In this document: positions 1-15,400 of the stretch, piece by piece
Layout: every line of letters starts with the position of its first letter
Position numbering within the stretch: position 1 is the stretch's first letter
From: Auanema rhodensis
Taxonomy: Eukaryota; Nematoda; Chromadorea; Rhabditida; Rhabditidae
DNA length: 64,000 nt
Direction of reading: 5' to 3'
Assembly (NCBI GenBank): GCA_964057225.1
Contig: OZ059900.1
Location: 8,938,501-9,002,500 of the forward strand
Position numbers and translations under genes: made by a program
The notes under the pieces: model-generated
The model's database searches: none
Seen by the model: the letters and a program-made list of their open reading frames with translations, nothing else
What the model was told of the DNA's origin: nothing

Positions 1-3000
1 CGTTTTAGAAGAAAAAAATATGCTTAAGATCAAAAGTTTGACTGATTTTGCCAAAATGCCCTTCAAACATCAAAAAACCAATAATTCTTGATATTTTCGG
101 TCCTTTTTGACCAAAGTAGTTAAAATTGAACATATAGATGTGAAAATAGTCAAAGTTTATGAATCCTAAATTTCAGATCCATATATCAAAGGGTCTGATC
201 AAAACATACAGTTTTCACATGTTTTGTACCCAAAATCGTTGAATATATGGCGTTTTGAGCATAAAAAGGCCCATATTTCAATCAGTTTTGATATTCGTGC
301 AAAATACACCTATATGAACATTCTATGACAGTATTTCATAAATTTAGTCGTTTTAGAAGAAAAAAATATGCTTAAGATCAAAAGTTTGAGTGATTTTGCC
401 AAAATGCCCTTCAAACCCCAAAAAACCAATAATTCTTGATGTTTTCGGTCCTTTTTGACCAAAGTGGTTAAAATTGAACATATATATGTTGAAATAGTCA
501 AAGTTTATAAATCCTGAATTTCAAATCCATATCTCAAAGGGTCTGATCAAAACATACAGTTTTCATATGTTTTGTACCCAAAATCGTTGAATATATGGCG
601 TTTTGAGCATAAAAAGGCCCATATTTCAATCAGTTTTGATAGTCGTGCAAAATACACCTATATGAACATTCTATGACAGTATTTCATATATTTAGTCGTT
701 TTAGAAAAAAAAAATATGCTTAAGATCAAAAGTTTGAGTGATTTTGCCAAAATGCCCTTCAAACCACAAAAAACCAATAATTCTCGATATTTTCGGTCCT
801 TTTTGACCAAAGTGGTTAAAATTGAACATATATATGTAAAAATAGTCAAAGTTCATAAATCCTGATTTTCAAATCCATATCTCAAAGGGTCTGATCAACA
901 CATACAGTTTTCACATGTTTTGTACCCAAAATCGTTGAATATATGGCGTTTTCAGCATAAAAAGGCCCATATTTCAATCAGTTTTGATATTCGTGCAAAA
1001 TACACCTATATGAACATTTTATGACAGTATTTCATATATTTAGTCGTTTTAGAAAAAAAAAATATGCTTAAGATCAAAAGTTTGAGTGATTTTGCCAAAA
1101 TGCCCTTCAAACCCCAAAAAACCAATAATTCTTGATATTTTCGGTCCTTTTTGACCAAAGTGGTTAAAATTGAACATATATATGTTAAAATAGTCAAAGT
1201 TCATAAATCCTGAACTTCAAATCCATATCTCAAAGGGTCTGATCAAAACATACAGTTTTCACATGTTTTGTACCCAGAATCGTTGAATATATGGCGTTTT
1301 CAGCATAAAAAGGCCCATATTTCAATCAGTTTTGATATTCGTGCAAAATACACCTATATGAACATTTTATGACAGTATTTCATACTATTAGTCGTTTTAG
1401 AAAAAAAAAATATGCTTAAGATCAAAAGTTTGACTGATTTTGCCAAAATGCCCTTCAAACCTCAAAAAACCAATAATTCTTGATATTTTCGGTCCTTTTT
1501 GACCAAAGTAGTTAAAATTGAACATATAGATGTGAAAATAGTCAAAGTTTATGAATCCTAAATTTCAGATCCATATCTCAAAGGGTCTGATCAAAACATA
1601 CAGTTTTCACATGTTTTGTACCCAAAATCGTTGAATATATACCGTTTTGAGCATAAAAAGGCCCATATTTCAATCAGTTTTGATATTCGTGCAAAATACA
1701 CCTATATGAACATTCTATGACAGTATTTCATAAATTTAGTCGTTTTAGAAGAAAAAAATATGCTTAAGATCAAAAGTTTGAGTGATTTTGCCAAAATGCC
1801 CTTCAAACCCCAAAAAACCAATAATTCTCGATATTTTCGGTCCTTTTTGACCAAAGTGGTTAAAATTGAACATATATATGTAAAAATAGTCAAAGTTCAT
1901 AAATCCTGAATTTCAAATCCATATCTCAAAGGGTCTGATCAAAACATACAGTTTTCATATGTTTTGTACCCAAAATCGTTGAATATATGGCGTTTTGAGC
2001 ATAAAAAGGCCCATATTTCAATCAGTTTTGATAGTCGTGCAAAATACACCTATATGAACATTCTATGACAGTATTTCATATATTTAGTCGTTTTAGAAAA
2101 AAAAAATATGCTTAAGATCAAAAGTTTGAGTGATTTGGCCAAAATGCCCTTCAAACCCCAAAAAACCAATAATTCTCGATATTTTCGGTCCTTTTTGACC
2201 AAAGTGGTTAAAATTGAACATATATATGTAAAAATAGTCAAAGTTCATAAATCCTGATTTTCAAATCCATATCTCAAAGGGTCTGATCAACACATACAGT
2301 TTTCACATGTTTTGTACCCAAAATCGTTGAATATATGGCGTTTTCAGCATAAAAAGGCCCATATTTCAATCAGTTTTGATATTCGTGCAAAATACACCTA
2401 TATGAACATTTTATGACAGTATTTCATATATTTAGTCGTTTTAGAAAAAAAAAATATGCTTAAGATCAAAAGTTTGAGTGATTTTGCCAACATGCCCTTC
2501 AAACCCCAAAAAACCAATAATTCTTGATATTTTCGGTCCTTTTTGACCAAAGTGGTTGAAATTGAACATATATATGTAAAAATAGTCAAAGATTATGAAT
2601 CCTGAATTTCAAATCCATATCTCAAAGGGTCTGATCAAAACATACAGTTTTCACATGTTTTGTACCCAAAATCGTTGAATATATGGCGTTTTGAGCATAA
2701 AAAGGCCCATATTTCAATCAGTTTTGATATTCGTGCAAAATACACCTATATGAACATTTTATGACAGTATTTCATACATTTAGTCGTTTTAGAAAAAAAA
2801 AATATGCTTAAGATCAAAAGTTTGAGTGATTTTGCCAAAATGCCCTTCAAACCCCAAAAAACCAATAATTCTTGATATTTTCGGTCCTTTTTGACCAAAG
2901 TAGTTAAAATTGAACATATAGATGTGAAAATAGTCAAAGTTTATGAATCCTAAATTTCAGATCCATATCTCAAAGATTCTAATCAACACATACAGTTTTC

Positions 3001-6000
3001 ACATGTTTTGTACCCAAAATCGTTGAATATATGGCGTTTTGAGCATAAAAAGGCCCATATTTCAATCAGTTTTGATATTCGTGCAAAATACATCTATATG
3101 AACATTCTATGACAGTATTTCATATATTTAGTCGTTTTAGAAGAAAAAAATATGCTTAAGATCAAAAGTTTGAGTGATTTTGCCAAAATGCCCTTCAAAC
3201 CCCAAAAAACCAATAATTCTTGATATTTTCGGTCCTTTTTGACCAAAGTGGTTAAAATTGAACATATATATGTTAAAATAGTCAAAGTTTATAAATCCTG
3301 AACTTCAAATCCATATCTCAAAGATTCTAATCAACACATACAGTTTTCACATGTTTTGTACCCAAAATCGTTGAATATATGGCGTTTTGAGCATAAAAAG
3401 GCCCATATTTCAATCAGTTTTGATATTCGTGCAAAATACACCTATATGAACATTCTATGACAGTATTTCATATATTTAGTCGTTTTAGAAGAAAAAAATA
3501 TGCTTAAGATCAAAAGTTTGAGTGATTTTGCCAAAATGCCCTTCAAACCCCAAAAAACCAATAATTCTTGATATTTTCGGTCCTTTTTGACCAAAGTGGT
3601 TAAAATTGAACATATATATGTTAAAATAGTCAAAGTTTATAAATCCTGAACTTCAAATCCATATCTCAAAGGGTCTGATCAAAACATACAGTTTTCACAT
3701 GTTTTGTACCCAGAATCGTTGAATATATGGCGTTTTCAGCATAAAAAGGCCCATATTTCAATCAGTTTTGATATTCGTGCAAAATACACCTATATGAACA
3801 TTTTATGACAGTATTTCATACTATTAGTCGTTTTAGAAGAAAAAAATATGCTTAAGATCAAAAGTTTGAGTGATTTTGCCAAAATGCCCTTCAAACCCCA
3901 AAAAACCAATAATTCTTGATATTTTCGGTCCTTTTTGACCAAAGTGGTTAAAATTGAACATATATATGTTAAAATAGTCAAAGTTTATAAATCCTGAACT
4001 TCAAATCCATATCTCAAAGGGTCTGATCAAAACATACAGTTTTCACATGTTTTGTACCCAGAATCGTTGAATATATGGCGTTTTCAGCATAAAAAGGCCC
4101 ATATTTCAATCAGTTTTGATATTCGTGTAAAATACACCTATATGAACATTTTATGACAGTATTTCATACTATTAGTCGTTTTAGAAGAAAAAAATATGCT
4201 TAAGATCAAAAGTTTGACTGATTTTGCCAAAATGCCCTTCAAACATCAAAAAACCAATAATTCTTGATATTTTCGGTCCTTTTTGACCAAAGTAGTTAAA
4301 ATTGAACATATAGATGTGAAAATAGTCAAAGTTTATGAATCCTAAATTTCAGATCCATATATCAAAGGGTCTGATCAAAACATACAGTTTTCACATGTTT
4401 TGTACCCAAAATCGTTGAATATATGGCGTTTTGAGCATAAAAAGGCCCATATTTCAATCAGTTTTGATATTCGTGCAAAATACACCTATATGAACATTCT
4501 ATGACAGTATTTCATAAATTTAGTCGTTTTAGAAGAAAAAAATATGCTTAAGATCAAAAGTTTGAGTGATTTTGCCAAAATGCCCTTCAAACCCCAAAAA
4601 ACCAATAATTCTTGATGTTTTCGGTCCTTTTTGACCAAAGTGGTTAAAATTGAACATATATATGTTGAAATAGTCAAAGTTTATAAATCCTGAATTTCAA
4701 ATCCATATCTCAAAGGGTCTGATCAAAACATACAGTTTTCATATGTTTTGTACCCAAAATCGTTGAATATATGGCGTTTTGAGCATAAAAAGGCCCATAT
4801 TTCAATCAGTTTTGATAGTCGTGCAAAATACACCTATATGAACATTCTATGACAGTATTTCATATATTTAGTCGTTTTAGAAAAAAAAAATATGCTTAAG
4901 ATCAAAAGTTTGAGTGATTTTGCCAAAATGCCCTTCAAACCACAAAAAACCAATAATTCTCGATATTTTCGGTCCTTTTTGACCAAAGTGGTTAAAATTG
5001 AACATATATATGTAAAAATAGTCAAAGTTCATAAATCCTGATTTTCAAATCCATATCTCAAAGGGTCTGATCAACACATACAGTTTTCACATGTTTTGTA
5101 CCCAAAATCGTTGAATATATGGCGTTTTCAGCATAAAAAGGCCCATATTTCAATCAGTTTTGATATTCGTGCAAAATACACCTATATGAACATTTTATGA
5201 CAGTATTTCATATATTTAGTCGTTTTAGAAAAAAAAATATGCTTAAGATCAAAAGTTTGAGTGATTTTGCCAACATGCCCTTCAAACCCCAAAAAACCAA
5301 TAATTCTTGATATTTTCGGTCCTTTTTGACCAAAGTGGTTGAAATTGAACATATATATGTAAAAATAGTCAAAGATTATGAATCCTGAATTTCAAATCCA
5401 TATCTCAAAGGGTCTGATCAAAACATACAGTTTTCACATGTTTTGTACCCAAAATCGTTGAATATATGGCGTTTTGAGCAAGAAAAGGCCCATATTTCAA
5501 TCAGTTTTGATATTCGTGCAAAATACACCTATATGAACATTTTATGACAGTATTTCATACATTTAGTCGTTTTAGAAAAAAAAATATGCTTAAGATCAAA
5601 AGTTTGAGTGATTTTGCCAAAATGCCCTTCAAACCCCAAAAAACCAATAATTCTTGATATTTTCGGTCCTTTTTGACCAAAGTAGTTAAAATTGAACATA
5701 TAGATGTGAAAATAGTCAAAGTTTATGAATCCTAAATTTCAGATCCATATCTCAAAGATTCTAATCAACACATACAGTTTTCACATGTTTTGTACCCAAA
5801 ATCGTTGAATATATGGCGTTTTGAGCATAAAAAGGCCCATATTTCAATCAGTTTTGATATTCGTGCAAAATACACCTATATGAACATTCTATGACAGTAT
5901 TTCATATATTTAGTCGTTTTAGAAGAAAAAAATATGCTTAAGATCAAAAGTTTGAGTGATTTTGCCAAAATGCCCTTCAAACCCCAAAAAACCAATAATT

Positions 6001-9000
6001 CTTGATATTTTCGGTCCTTTTTGACCAAAGTGGTTAAAATTGAACATATATATGTTAAAATAGTCAAAGTTTATGAATCCTGAACTTCAAATCCATATCT
6101 CAAAGATTCTAATCAACACATACAGTTTTCACATGTTTTGTACCCAAAATCGTTGAATATATGGCGTTTTGAGCATAAAAAGGCCCATATTTCAATCAGT
6201 TTTGATATTCGTGCAAAATACACCTATATGAACATTCTATGACAGTATTTCATACATTTAGTCGTTTTAGAAAAAAAAATATGCTTAAGATCAAAAGTTT
6301 GAGTGATTTTGCCAAAATGCCCTTCAAACCCCAAAAAACCAATAATTCTTGATATTTTCGGTCCTTTTTGACCAAAGTAGTTAAAATTGAACATATAGAT
6401 GTGAAAATAGTCAAAGTTTATGAATCCTAAATTTCAGATCCATATCTCAAAGATTCTAATCAACACATACAGTTTTCACATGTTTTGTACCCAAAATCGT
6501 TGAATATATGGCGTTTTGAGCATAAAAAGGCCCATATTTCAATCAGTTTTGATATTCGTGCAAAATACACCTATATGAACATTCTATGACAGTATTTCAT
6601 ATATTTAGTCGTTTTAGAAGAAAAAAAAATGCTTAAGATCAAAAGTTTGAGTGATTTTGCCAAAATGCCCTTCAAACCCCAAAAAACCAATAATTCTTGA
6701 TATTTTCGGTCCTTTTTGACCAAAGTGGTTAAAATTGAACATATATATGTTAAAATAGTCAAAGTTTATGAATCCTGAACTTCAAATCCATATCTCAAAG
6801 ATTCTAATCAACACATACAGTTTTCACATGTTTTGTACCCAAAATCGTTGAATATATGGCGTTTTGAGCATAAAAAGGCCCATATTTCAATCAGTTTTGA
6901 TATTCGTGCAAAATACACCTATATGAACATTCTATGACAGTATTTCATATATTTAGTCGTTTTAGAAGAAAAAAATATGCTTAAGATCAAAAGTTTGAGT
7001 GATTTTGCCAAAATGCCCTTCAAACCCCAAAAAACCAATAATTCTTGATATTTTCGGTCCTTTTTGACCAAAGTGGTTAAAATTGAACATATATATGTTA
7101 AAATAGTCAAAGTTTATAAATCCTGAACTTCAAATCCATATCTCAAAGGGTCTGATCAAAACATACAGTTTTCACATGTTTTGTACCCAGAATCGTTGAA
7201 TATATGGCGTTTTCAGCATAAAAAGGCCCATATTTCAATCAGTTTTGATATTCGTGCAAAATACACCTATATGAACATTTTATGACAGTATTTCATACTA
7301 TTAGTCGTTTTAGAAGAAAAAAATATGCTTAAGATCAAAAGTTTGAGTGATTTTGCCAAAATGCCCTTCAAACCTCAAAAAACCAATAATTCTTGATATT
7401 TTCGGTCCTTTTTGACCAAAGTGGTTAAAATTGAACATATATATGTTAAAATAGTCAAAGTTTATAAATCCTGAATTTCAAATCCATATCTCAAAGGGTC
7501 TGATCAAAACATACAGTTTTCACATGTTTTGTACCCAGAATCGTTGAATATATGGCGTTTTCAGCATAAAAAGGCCCATATTTCAATCAGTTTTGATATT
7601 CGTGTAAAATACACCTATATGAACATTTTATGACAGTATTTCATACTATTAGTCGTTTTAGAAGAAAAAAATATGCTTAAGATCAAAAGTTTGACTGATT
7701 TTGCCAAAATGCCCTTCAAACATCAAAAAACCAATAATTCTTGATATTTTCGGTCCTTTTTGACCAAAGTAGTTAAAATTGAACATATAGATGTGAAAAT
7801 AGTCAAAGTTTATGAATCCTAAATTTCAGATCCATATCTCAAAGGGTCTGATCAAAACATACAGTTTTCACATGTTTTGTACCCAAAATCGTTGAATATA
7901 TGGCGTTTTGAGCATAAAAAGGCCCATATTTCAATCAGTTTTGATATTCGTGCAAAATACACCTATATGAACATTCTATGACAGTATTTCATAAATTTAG
8001 TCGTTTTAGAAGAAAAAAATATGCTTAAGATCAAAAGTTTGAGTGATTTTGCCAAAATGCCCTTCAAACCCCAAAAAACCAATAATTCTTGATATTTTCG
8101 GTCCTTTTTGACCAAAGTGGTTAAAATTGAACATATATATGTTGAAATAGTCAAAGTTTATAAATCCTGAATTTCAAATCCATATCTCAAAGGGTCTGAT
8201 CAAAACATACAGTTTTCATATGTTTTGTACCCAAAATCGTTGAATATATGGCGTTTTGAGCATAAAAAGGCCCATATTTCAATCAGTTTTGATATTCGTG
8301 CAAAATACACCTATATGAACATTCTATGACAGTATTCCATACATTTAGTCGTTTTAGAAGAAAAAAATATGCTTAAGATCAAAAGTTTGACTGATTTTGC
8401 CAAAATGCCCTTCAAACCCCAAAAAACCAATAATTCTTGATATTTTCGGTCCTTTTTGACCAAAGTGGTTAAAATTGAACATATATATGTTAAAATAGTC
8501 AAAGTTTATGAACCCTGAACTTCAAATCCATATCTCAAAGGGTCTGATCAAAACATACAGTTTTCACATGTTTTGTGCCCAAAATCGTTGAATATATGGC
8601 GTTTTGAGCATAAAAAGGCCCATATTTCAATCAGTTTTGATATTCGTGCAAAATACACCTATATGCACATTCTGCGACAGTATTTCATATATTTAGTCGT
8701 TTTAGAAGAGAAAAATATGCTTAAGATCAAAAGTTTGAGTGATTTTGCCAAAATGCCCTTCAAACCCCAAAAAACCAATAATTCTTGATATTTTCGGTCC
8801 TTTTTGACCAAAGTGGTTAAAATTGAACATATATATGTTGAAATAGTCAAAGTTTATAAATCCTGAATTTCAAATCCATATCTCAAAGGGTCTGATCAAA
8901 ACATACAGTTTTCATATGTTTTGAACCCAAAATCGTTGAATATATGGCGTTTTGAGCATAAAAAGGCCCATATTTCAATCAGTTTTGATAGTCGTGCAAA

Positions 9001-9400
9001 ATACACCTATATGAACATTCTATGACAGTATTTCATATATTTAGTCGTTTTAGAAAAAAAAATATGCTTAAGATCAAAAGTTTGAGTGATTTTGCCAAAA
9101 TGCCCTTCAAACCCCAAAAAACCAATAATTCTCGATATTTTCGGTCCTTTTTGACCAAAGTGGTTAAAATTGAACATATATATGTAAAAATAGTCAAAGT
9201 TCATAAATCCTGATTTTCAAATCCATATCTCAAAGGGTCTGATCAACACATACAGTTTTCACATGTTTTGTACCCAAAATCGTTGAATATATGGCGTTTT
9301 CAGCATAAAAAGGCCCATATTTCAATCAGTTTTGATATTCGTGCAAAATACACCTATATGAACATTCTATGACAGTATTTCATACATTCAGTCGTTTTAG
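1..9400. repeat. Satellite zone 1: four-unit (1,392 bp) higher-order pattern
   Basis: One unit variant carries linked differences: TTTGACTG, mostly AAACCTC or AAACATC, AAAGTAG, CATATAGATGTG and CCTAAATTTCAG. The CATATAGATG marker starts at 131, 1523, 2915, 4307, 5697, 6392, 7784 and 9523. Most steps are exactly four units (1,390-1,392 bp), with single exceptions of two and five units. The other units carry GAGTG, ACCCC, AAAGTGG and CATATATATGT. The first three units (1-1045) recur at 4177-5221, twelve units later, sharing private changes such as CCATATATCAAAG and TTGATGTTTTCGG. Confidence 0.85.
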
Positions 9401-12400
9401 AAGAAAAAAATATGCTTAAGATCAAAAGTTTGACTGATTTTGCCAAAATGCCCTTCAAACCTCAAAAAACCAATAATTCTTGATATTTTCGGTCCTTTTT
9501 GACCAAAGTAGTTAAAATTGAACATATAGATGTGAAAATAGTCAAAGTTTATGAATCCTAAATTTCAGATCCATATCTCAAAGGGTCTGATCAAAACATA
9601 CAGTTTTCACATGTTTTGTACCCAAAATCGTTGAATATATGGCGTTTTGAGCATAAAAAGGCCCATATTTCAATCAGTTTTGATATTCGTGCAAAATACA
9701 CCTATATGAACATTCTATGACAGTATTTCATATATGTAGTCGTTTTAGAAGAAAAAAATATGCTTAAGATCAAAAGTTTGACTGATTTTGCCAAAATGCC
9801 CTTCAAACCTCAAAAAACCAATAATTCTTGATATTTTCGGTCCTTTTTGACCAAAGTGGTTAAAATTGAACATATATATGTTGAAATAGTCAAAGTTTAT
9901 AAATCCTGAATTTCAAATCCATATCTCAAAGGGTCTGATCAAAACATACAGTTTTCATATGTTTTGTACCCAAAATCGTTGAATATATGGCGTTTTGAGC
10001 ATAAAAAGGCCCATATTTCAATCAGTTTTGATAGTCGTGCAAAATACACCTATATGAACATTCTATGACAGTATTTCATATATTTAGTCGTTTTAGAAAA
10101 AAAAATATGCTTAAGATCAAAAGTTTGAGTGATTTTGCCAACATGCCCTTCAAACCCCAAAAAACCAATAATTCTTGATATTTTCGGTCCTTTTTGACCA
10201 AAGTGGTTGAAATTGAACATATATATGTAAAAATAGTCAAAGATTATGAATCCTGAATTTCAAATCCATATCTCAAAGGGTCTGATCAAAACATACAGTT
10301 TTCACATGTTTTGTACCCAAAATCGTTGAATATATGGCGTTTTGAGCATAAAAAGGCCCATATTTCAATCAGTTTTGATATTCGTGCAAAATACACCTAT
10401 ATGAACATTTTATGACAGTATTTCATACATTTAGTCGTTTTAGAAAAAAAAATATGCTTAAGATCAAAAGTTTGAGTGATTTTGCCAACATGCCCTTCAA
10501 ACCCCAAAAAACCAATAATTCTTGATATTTTCGGTCCTTTTCGACCAAAGTGGTTAAAATTGAACATATATATGTTAAAATAGTCAAAGTTTATAAATCC
10601 TGAATTTCAAATCCATATCTCAAAGGGTCTGATCAAAACATACAGTTTTCACATGTTTTGTACCCAGAATCGTTGAATATATGGCGTTTTGAGCATAAAA
10701 AGGCCCATATTTCAATCAGTTTTGATATTCGTGCAAAATACACCTATATGAACATTCTATGACATTATTTCATAAATTTAGTCGTTTTAGAAAAAAAAAA
10801 TATGCTTAAGATCAAAAGTTTGAGTGATTTTGCCAAAATGCCCTTCAAACCCCAAAAAACCAATAATTCTTGATATTTTCGGTCCTTTTTGACCAAAGTG
10901 GTTAAAATTGAACATATATATGTTGAAATAGTCAAAGTTTATAAATCCTGATTTTCAAATCCATATCTCAAAGGGTCTGATCAAAACATACAGTTTTCAC
11001 ATGTTTTGTACCTAGAATCGTTGAATATATGGCGTTTTCAGCATAAAAAGGCCCATATTTCAATCAGTTTTGATATTCGTGCAAAATACACCTATATGAA
11101 CATTCTATGACATTATTTCATACTATTAGTCGTTTTAGAAGAAAAAAATATGCTTAAGATCAAAAGTTTGACTGATTTTGCCAAAATGCCCTTCAAACCT
11201 CAAAAAACCAATAATTCTTGATATTTTCGGTCCTTTTTGACCAAAGTGGTTAAAATTGAACATATAGATGTGAAAATAGTCAAAGTTTATAAATCCTGAT
11301 TTTCAAATCCATATCTCAAAGGGTCTGATCAAAACATACAGTTTTCACATGTTTTGTACCCAAAATCGTTGAATATATGGCGTTTTGAGCATAAAGAGGC
11401 CCATATTTCAATCAGTTTTGATATTCGTGCAAATTACACCTATATAAACATTCTATGACAGTATTTCATAAATTTAGTCGTTTTAGAAGAAAAAAATATG
11501 CTTAAGATCAAAAGTTTGAGTGATTTTGCCAAAATGCCCTTCAAACCCCAAAAAACCAATAATTCTTGATATTTTCGGTCCTTTTTGACCAAAGTGGTTA
11601 AAATTGAACATATATATGTTGAAATAGTCAAAGTTTATAAATCCTGAATTTCAAATCCATATCTCAAAGGGTCTGATCAAAACATACAGTTTTCATATGT
11701 TTTGTACCCAAAATCGTTGAATATATGGCGTTTTGAGCATAAAAAGGCCCATATTTCAATCAGTTTTGATAGTCGTGCAAAATACACCTATATGAACATT
11801 CTATGACAGTATTTCATACATTTAGTCGTTTTAGAAGAAAAAAATATGCTTAAGATCAAAAGTTTGACTGATTTTGCCAAAATGCCCTTCAAACCTCAAA
11901 AAACCAATAATTCTTGATATTTTCGGTCCTTTTTGACCAAAATAGTTAAAATTGAACATATAGATGTGAAAATAGTCAAAGTTTATGAAACCTAAATTTC
12001 AGATCCATATCTCAAAGGGTCTGATCAAAACATACAGTTTTCACATGTTTTGTACCCAAAATCGTTGAATATATGGCGTTTTGAGCATAAAAAGGCCCAT
12101 ATTTCAATCAGTTTTGATATTCGTGCAAAATGCACCTATATGAACATTCTATGACAGTATTTCATAAATTTAGTCGTTTTAGAAGAAAAAAATATGCTTA
12201 AGATCAAAAGTTTGAGTGATTTTGCCAACATGCCCTTCAAACCCCAAAAAACCAATAATTCTTGATATTTTCGGTCCTTTTTGACCAAAGTGGTTGAAAT
12301 TGAACATATATATGTAAAAATAGTCAAAGATTATGAATCCTGAATTTCAAATCCATATCTCAAAGGGTCTGATCAAAACATACAGTTTTCACATGTTTTG

Positions 12401-15400
12401 TACCCAAAATCGTTGAATATATGGCGTTTTGAGCATGAAAAGGCCCATATTTCAATCAGTTTTGATATTCGTGCAAAATACACCTATATGAACATTCTAT
12501 GACAGTATTTCATACATTTAGTCGTTTTAGAAGAAAAAAATATGCTTAAGATCAAAAGTTTGACTGATTTTGCCAAAATGCCCTTCAAACCTCAAAAAAC
12601 CAATAATTCTTGATATTTTCGGTCCTTTTTGACCAAAATAGTTAAAATTGAACATATAGATGTGAAAATAGTCAAAGTTTATGAAACCTAAATTTCAGAT
12701 CCATATCTCAAAGGGTCTGATCAAAACATACAGTTTTCACATGTTTTGTACCCAAAATCGTTGAATATATGGCGTTTTGAGCATAAAAAGGCCCATATTT
12801 CAATCAGTTTTGATATTCGTGCAAAATACACCTATATGAACATTCTATGACAGTATTTCATAAATTTAGTCGTTTTAGAAGAAAAAAATATGCTTAAGAT
12901 CAAAAGTTTGAGTGATTTTGCCAAAATGCCCTTCAAACCCCAAAAAACCAATAATTCTTGATATTTTCGGTCCTTTTTGACCAAAGTGGTTAAAATTGAA
13001 CATATATATGTTGAAATAGTCAAAGTTTATAAATCCTGAATTTCAAATCCATATCTCAAAGGGTCTGATCAAAACATACAGTTTTCATATGTTTTGTACC
13101 CAAAATCGTTGAATATATGGCGTTTTGAGCATAAAAAGGCCCATATTTCAATCAGTTTTGATAGTCGTGCAAAATACACCTATATGAACATTCTATGACA
13201 GTATTTCATATATTTAGTCGTTTTAGAAAAAAAAAATATGCTTAAGATCAAAAGTTTGAGTGATTTTGCCAACATGCCCTTCAAACCCCAAAAAACCAAT
13301 AATTCTTGATATTTTCGGTCCTTTTTGACCAAAGTGGTTGAAATTGAACATATATATGTAAAAATAGTCAAAGATTATGAATCCTGAATTTCAAATCCAT
13401 ATCTCAAAGGGTCTGATCAAAACATACAGTTTTCACATGTTTTGTACCCAAAATCGTTGAATATATGGCGTTTTGAGCATGAAAAGGCCCATATTTCAAT
13501 CAGTTTTGATATTCGTGCAAAATACACCTATATGAACATTTTATGACAGTATTTCATACATTTAGTCGTTTTAGAAAAAAAAAATATGCTTAAGATCAAA
13601 AGTTTGAGTGATTTTGCCAACATGCCCTTCAAACCCCAAAAAACCAATAATTCTTGATATTTTCGGTCCTATTTGACCAAAGTGGTTGAAATTGAACATA
13701 TATATGTAAAAATAGTCAAAGATTATGAATCCTGAATTTCAAATCCATATCTCGAAGGGTCTGATCAAAACATACAGTTTTCACATGTTTTGTACCCAAA
13801 ATCGTTGAATATATGGCGTTTTGAGCATAAAAAGGCCCATATTTCAATCAGTTTTGATATTCGTGCAAAATACACCTATATGAACATTTTATGACAGTAT
13901 TTCATATATTTAGTCGTTTTAGAAGAAAAAAATATGCTTAAGATCAAAAGTTTGAGTGATTTTGCCAAAATGCCCTTCAAACCCCAAAAAACCAATAATT
14001 CTTGATATTTTCGGTCCTTTTTGACCAAAGTGGTTAAAATTGAACATATATATGTTGAAATAGTCAAAGTTTATAAATCCTGAATTTCAAATCCATATCT
14101 CAAAGGGTCTGATCAACACATACAGTTTTCACATGTTTTGTACCCAAAATCGTTGAATATATGGCGTTTTCAGCATAAAAAGGCCCATATTTCAATCAGT
14201 TTTGATATTCGTGCAAAATACACCTATATGAACATTCTATGACAGTATTTCATACATTTAGTCGTTTTAGAAGAAAAAAATATGCTTAAGATCAAAAGTT
14301 TGACTGATTTTGCCAAAATGCCCTTCAAACCTCAAAAAACCAATAATTCTTGATATTTTCGGTCCTTTTTGACCAAAATAGTTAAAATTGAACATATAGA
14401 TGTGAAAATAGTCAAAGTTTATGAATCCTAAATTTCAGATCCATATCTCAAAGGGTCTGATCAAAACATACAGTTTTCACATGTTTTGTACCCAAAATCG
14501 TTGAATATATGGCGTTTTGAGCATAAAAAGGCCCATATTTCAATCAGTTTTGATATTCGTGCAAAATACACCTATATGAACATTCTATGACAGTATTTCA
14601 TACATTTAGTCGTTTTAGAAGAAAAAAATATGCTTAAGATCAAAAGTTTGACTGATTTTGCCAAAATGCCCTTCAAACCTCAAAAAACCAATAATTCTTG
14701 ATATTTTCGGTCCTTTTTGACCAAAATAGTTAAAATTGAACATATAGATGTGAAAATAGTCAAAGTTTATGAAACCTAAATTTCAGATCCATATCTCAAA
14801 GGGTCTGATCAAAACATACAGTTTTCACATGTTTTGTACCCAAAATCGTTGAATATATGGCGTTTTGAACATAAAAAGGCCCATATTTCAATCAGTTTTG
14901 ATATTCGTGCAAAATACACCTATATGAACATTCTATGACAGTATTTCATAAATTTAGTCGTTTTAGAAGAAAAAAATATGCTTAAGATCAAAAGTTTGAG
15001 TGATTTTGCCAAAATGCCCTTCAAACCCCAAAAAACCAATAATTCTTGATATTTTCGGTCCTTTTTGACCAAAGTGGTTAAAATTGAACATATATATGTT
15101 GAAATAGTCAAAGTTTATAAATCCTGAATTTCAAATCCATATCTCAAAGGGTCTGATCAAAACATACAGTTTTCATATGTTTTGTACCCAAAATCGTTGA
15201 ATATATGGCGTTTTGAGCATAAAAAGGCCCATATTTCAATCAGTTTTGATATTCGTGCAAAATACACCTATATGAACATTTTATGACAGTATTTCATATA
15301 TGTAGTCGTTTTAGAAGAAAAAAATATGCTTAAGATCAAAAGTTTGACTGATTTTGCCAAAATGCCCTTCAAACCTCAAAAAACCAATAATTCTTGATAT

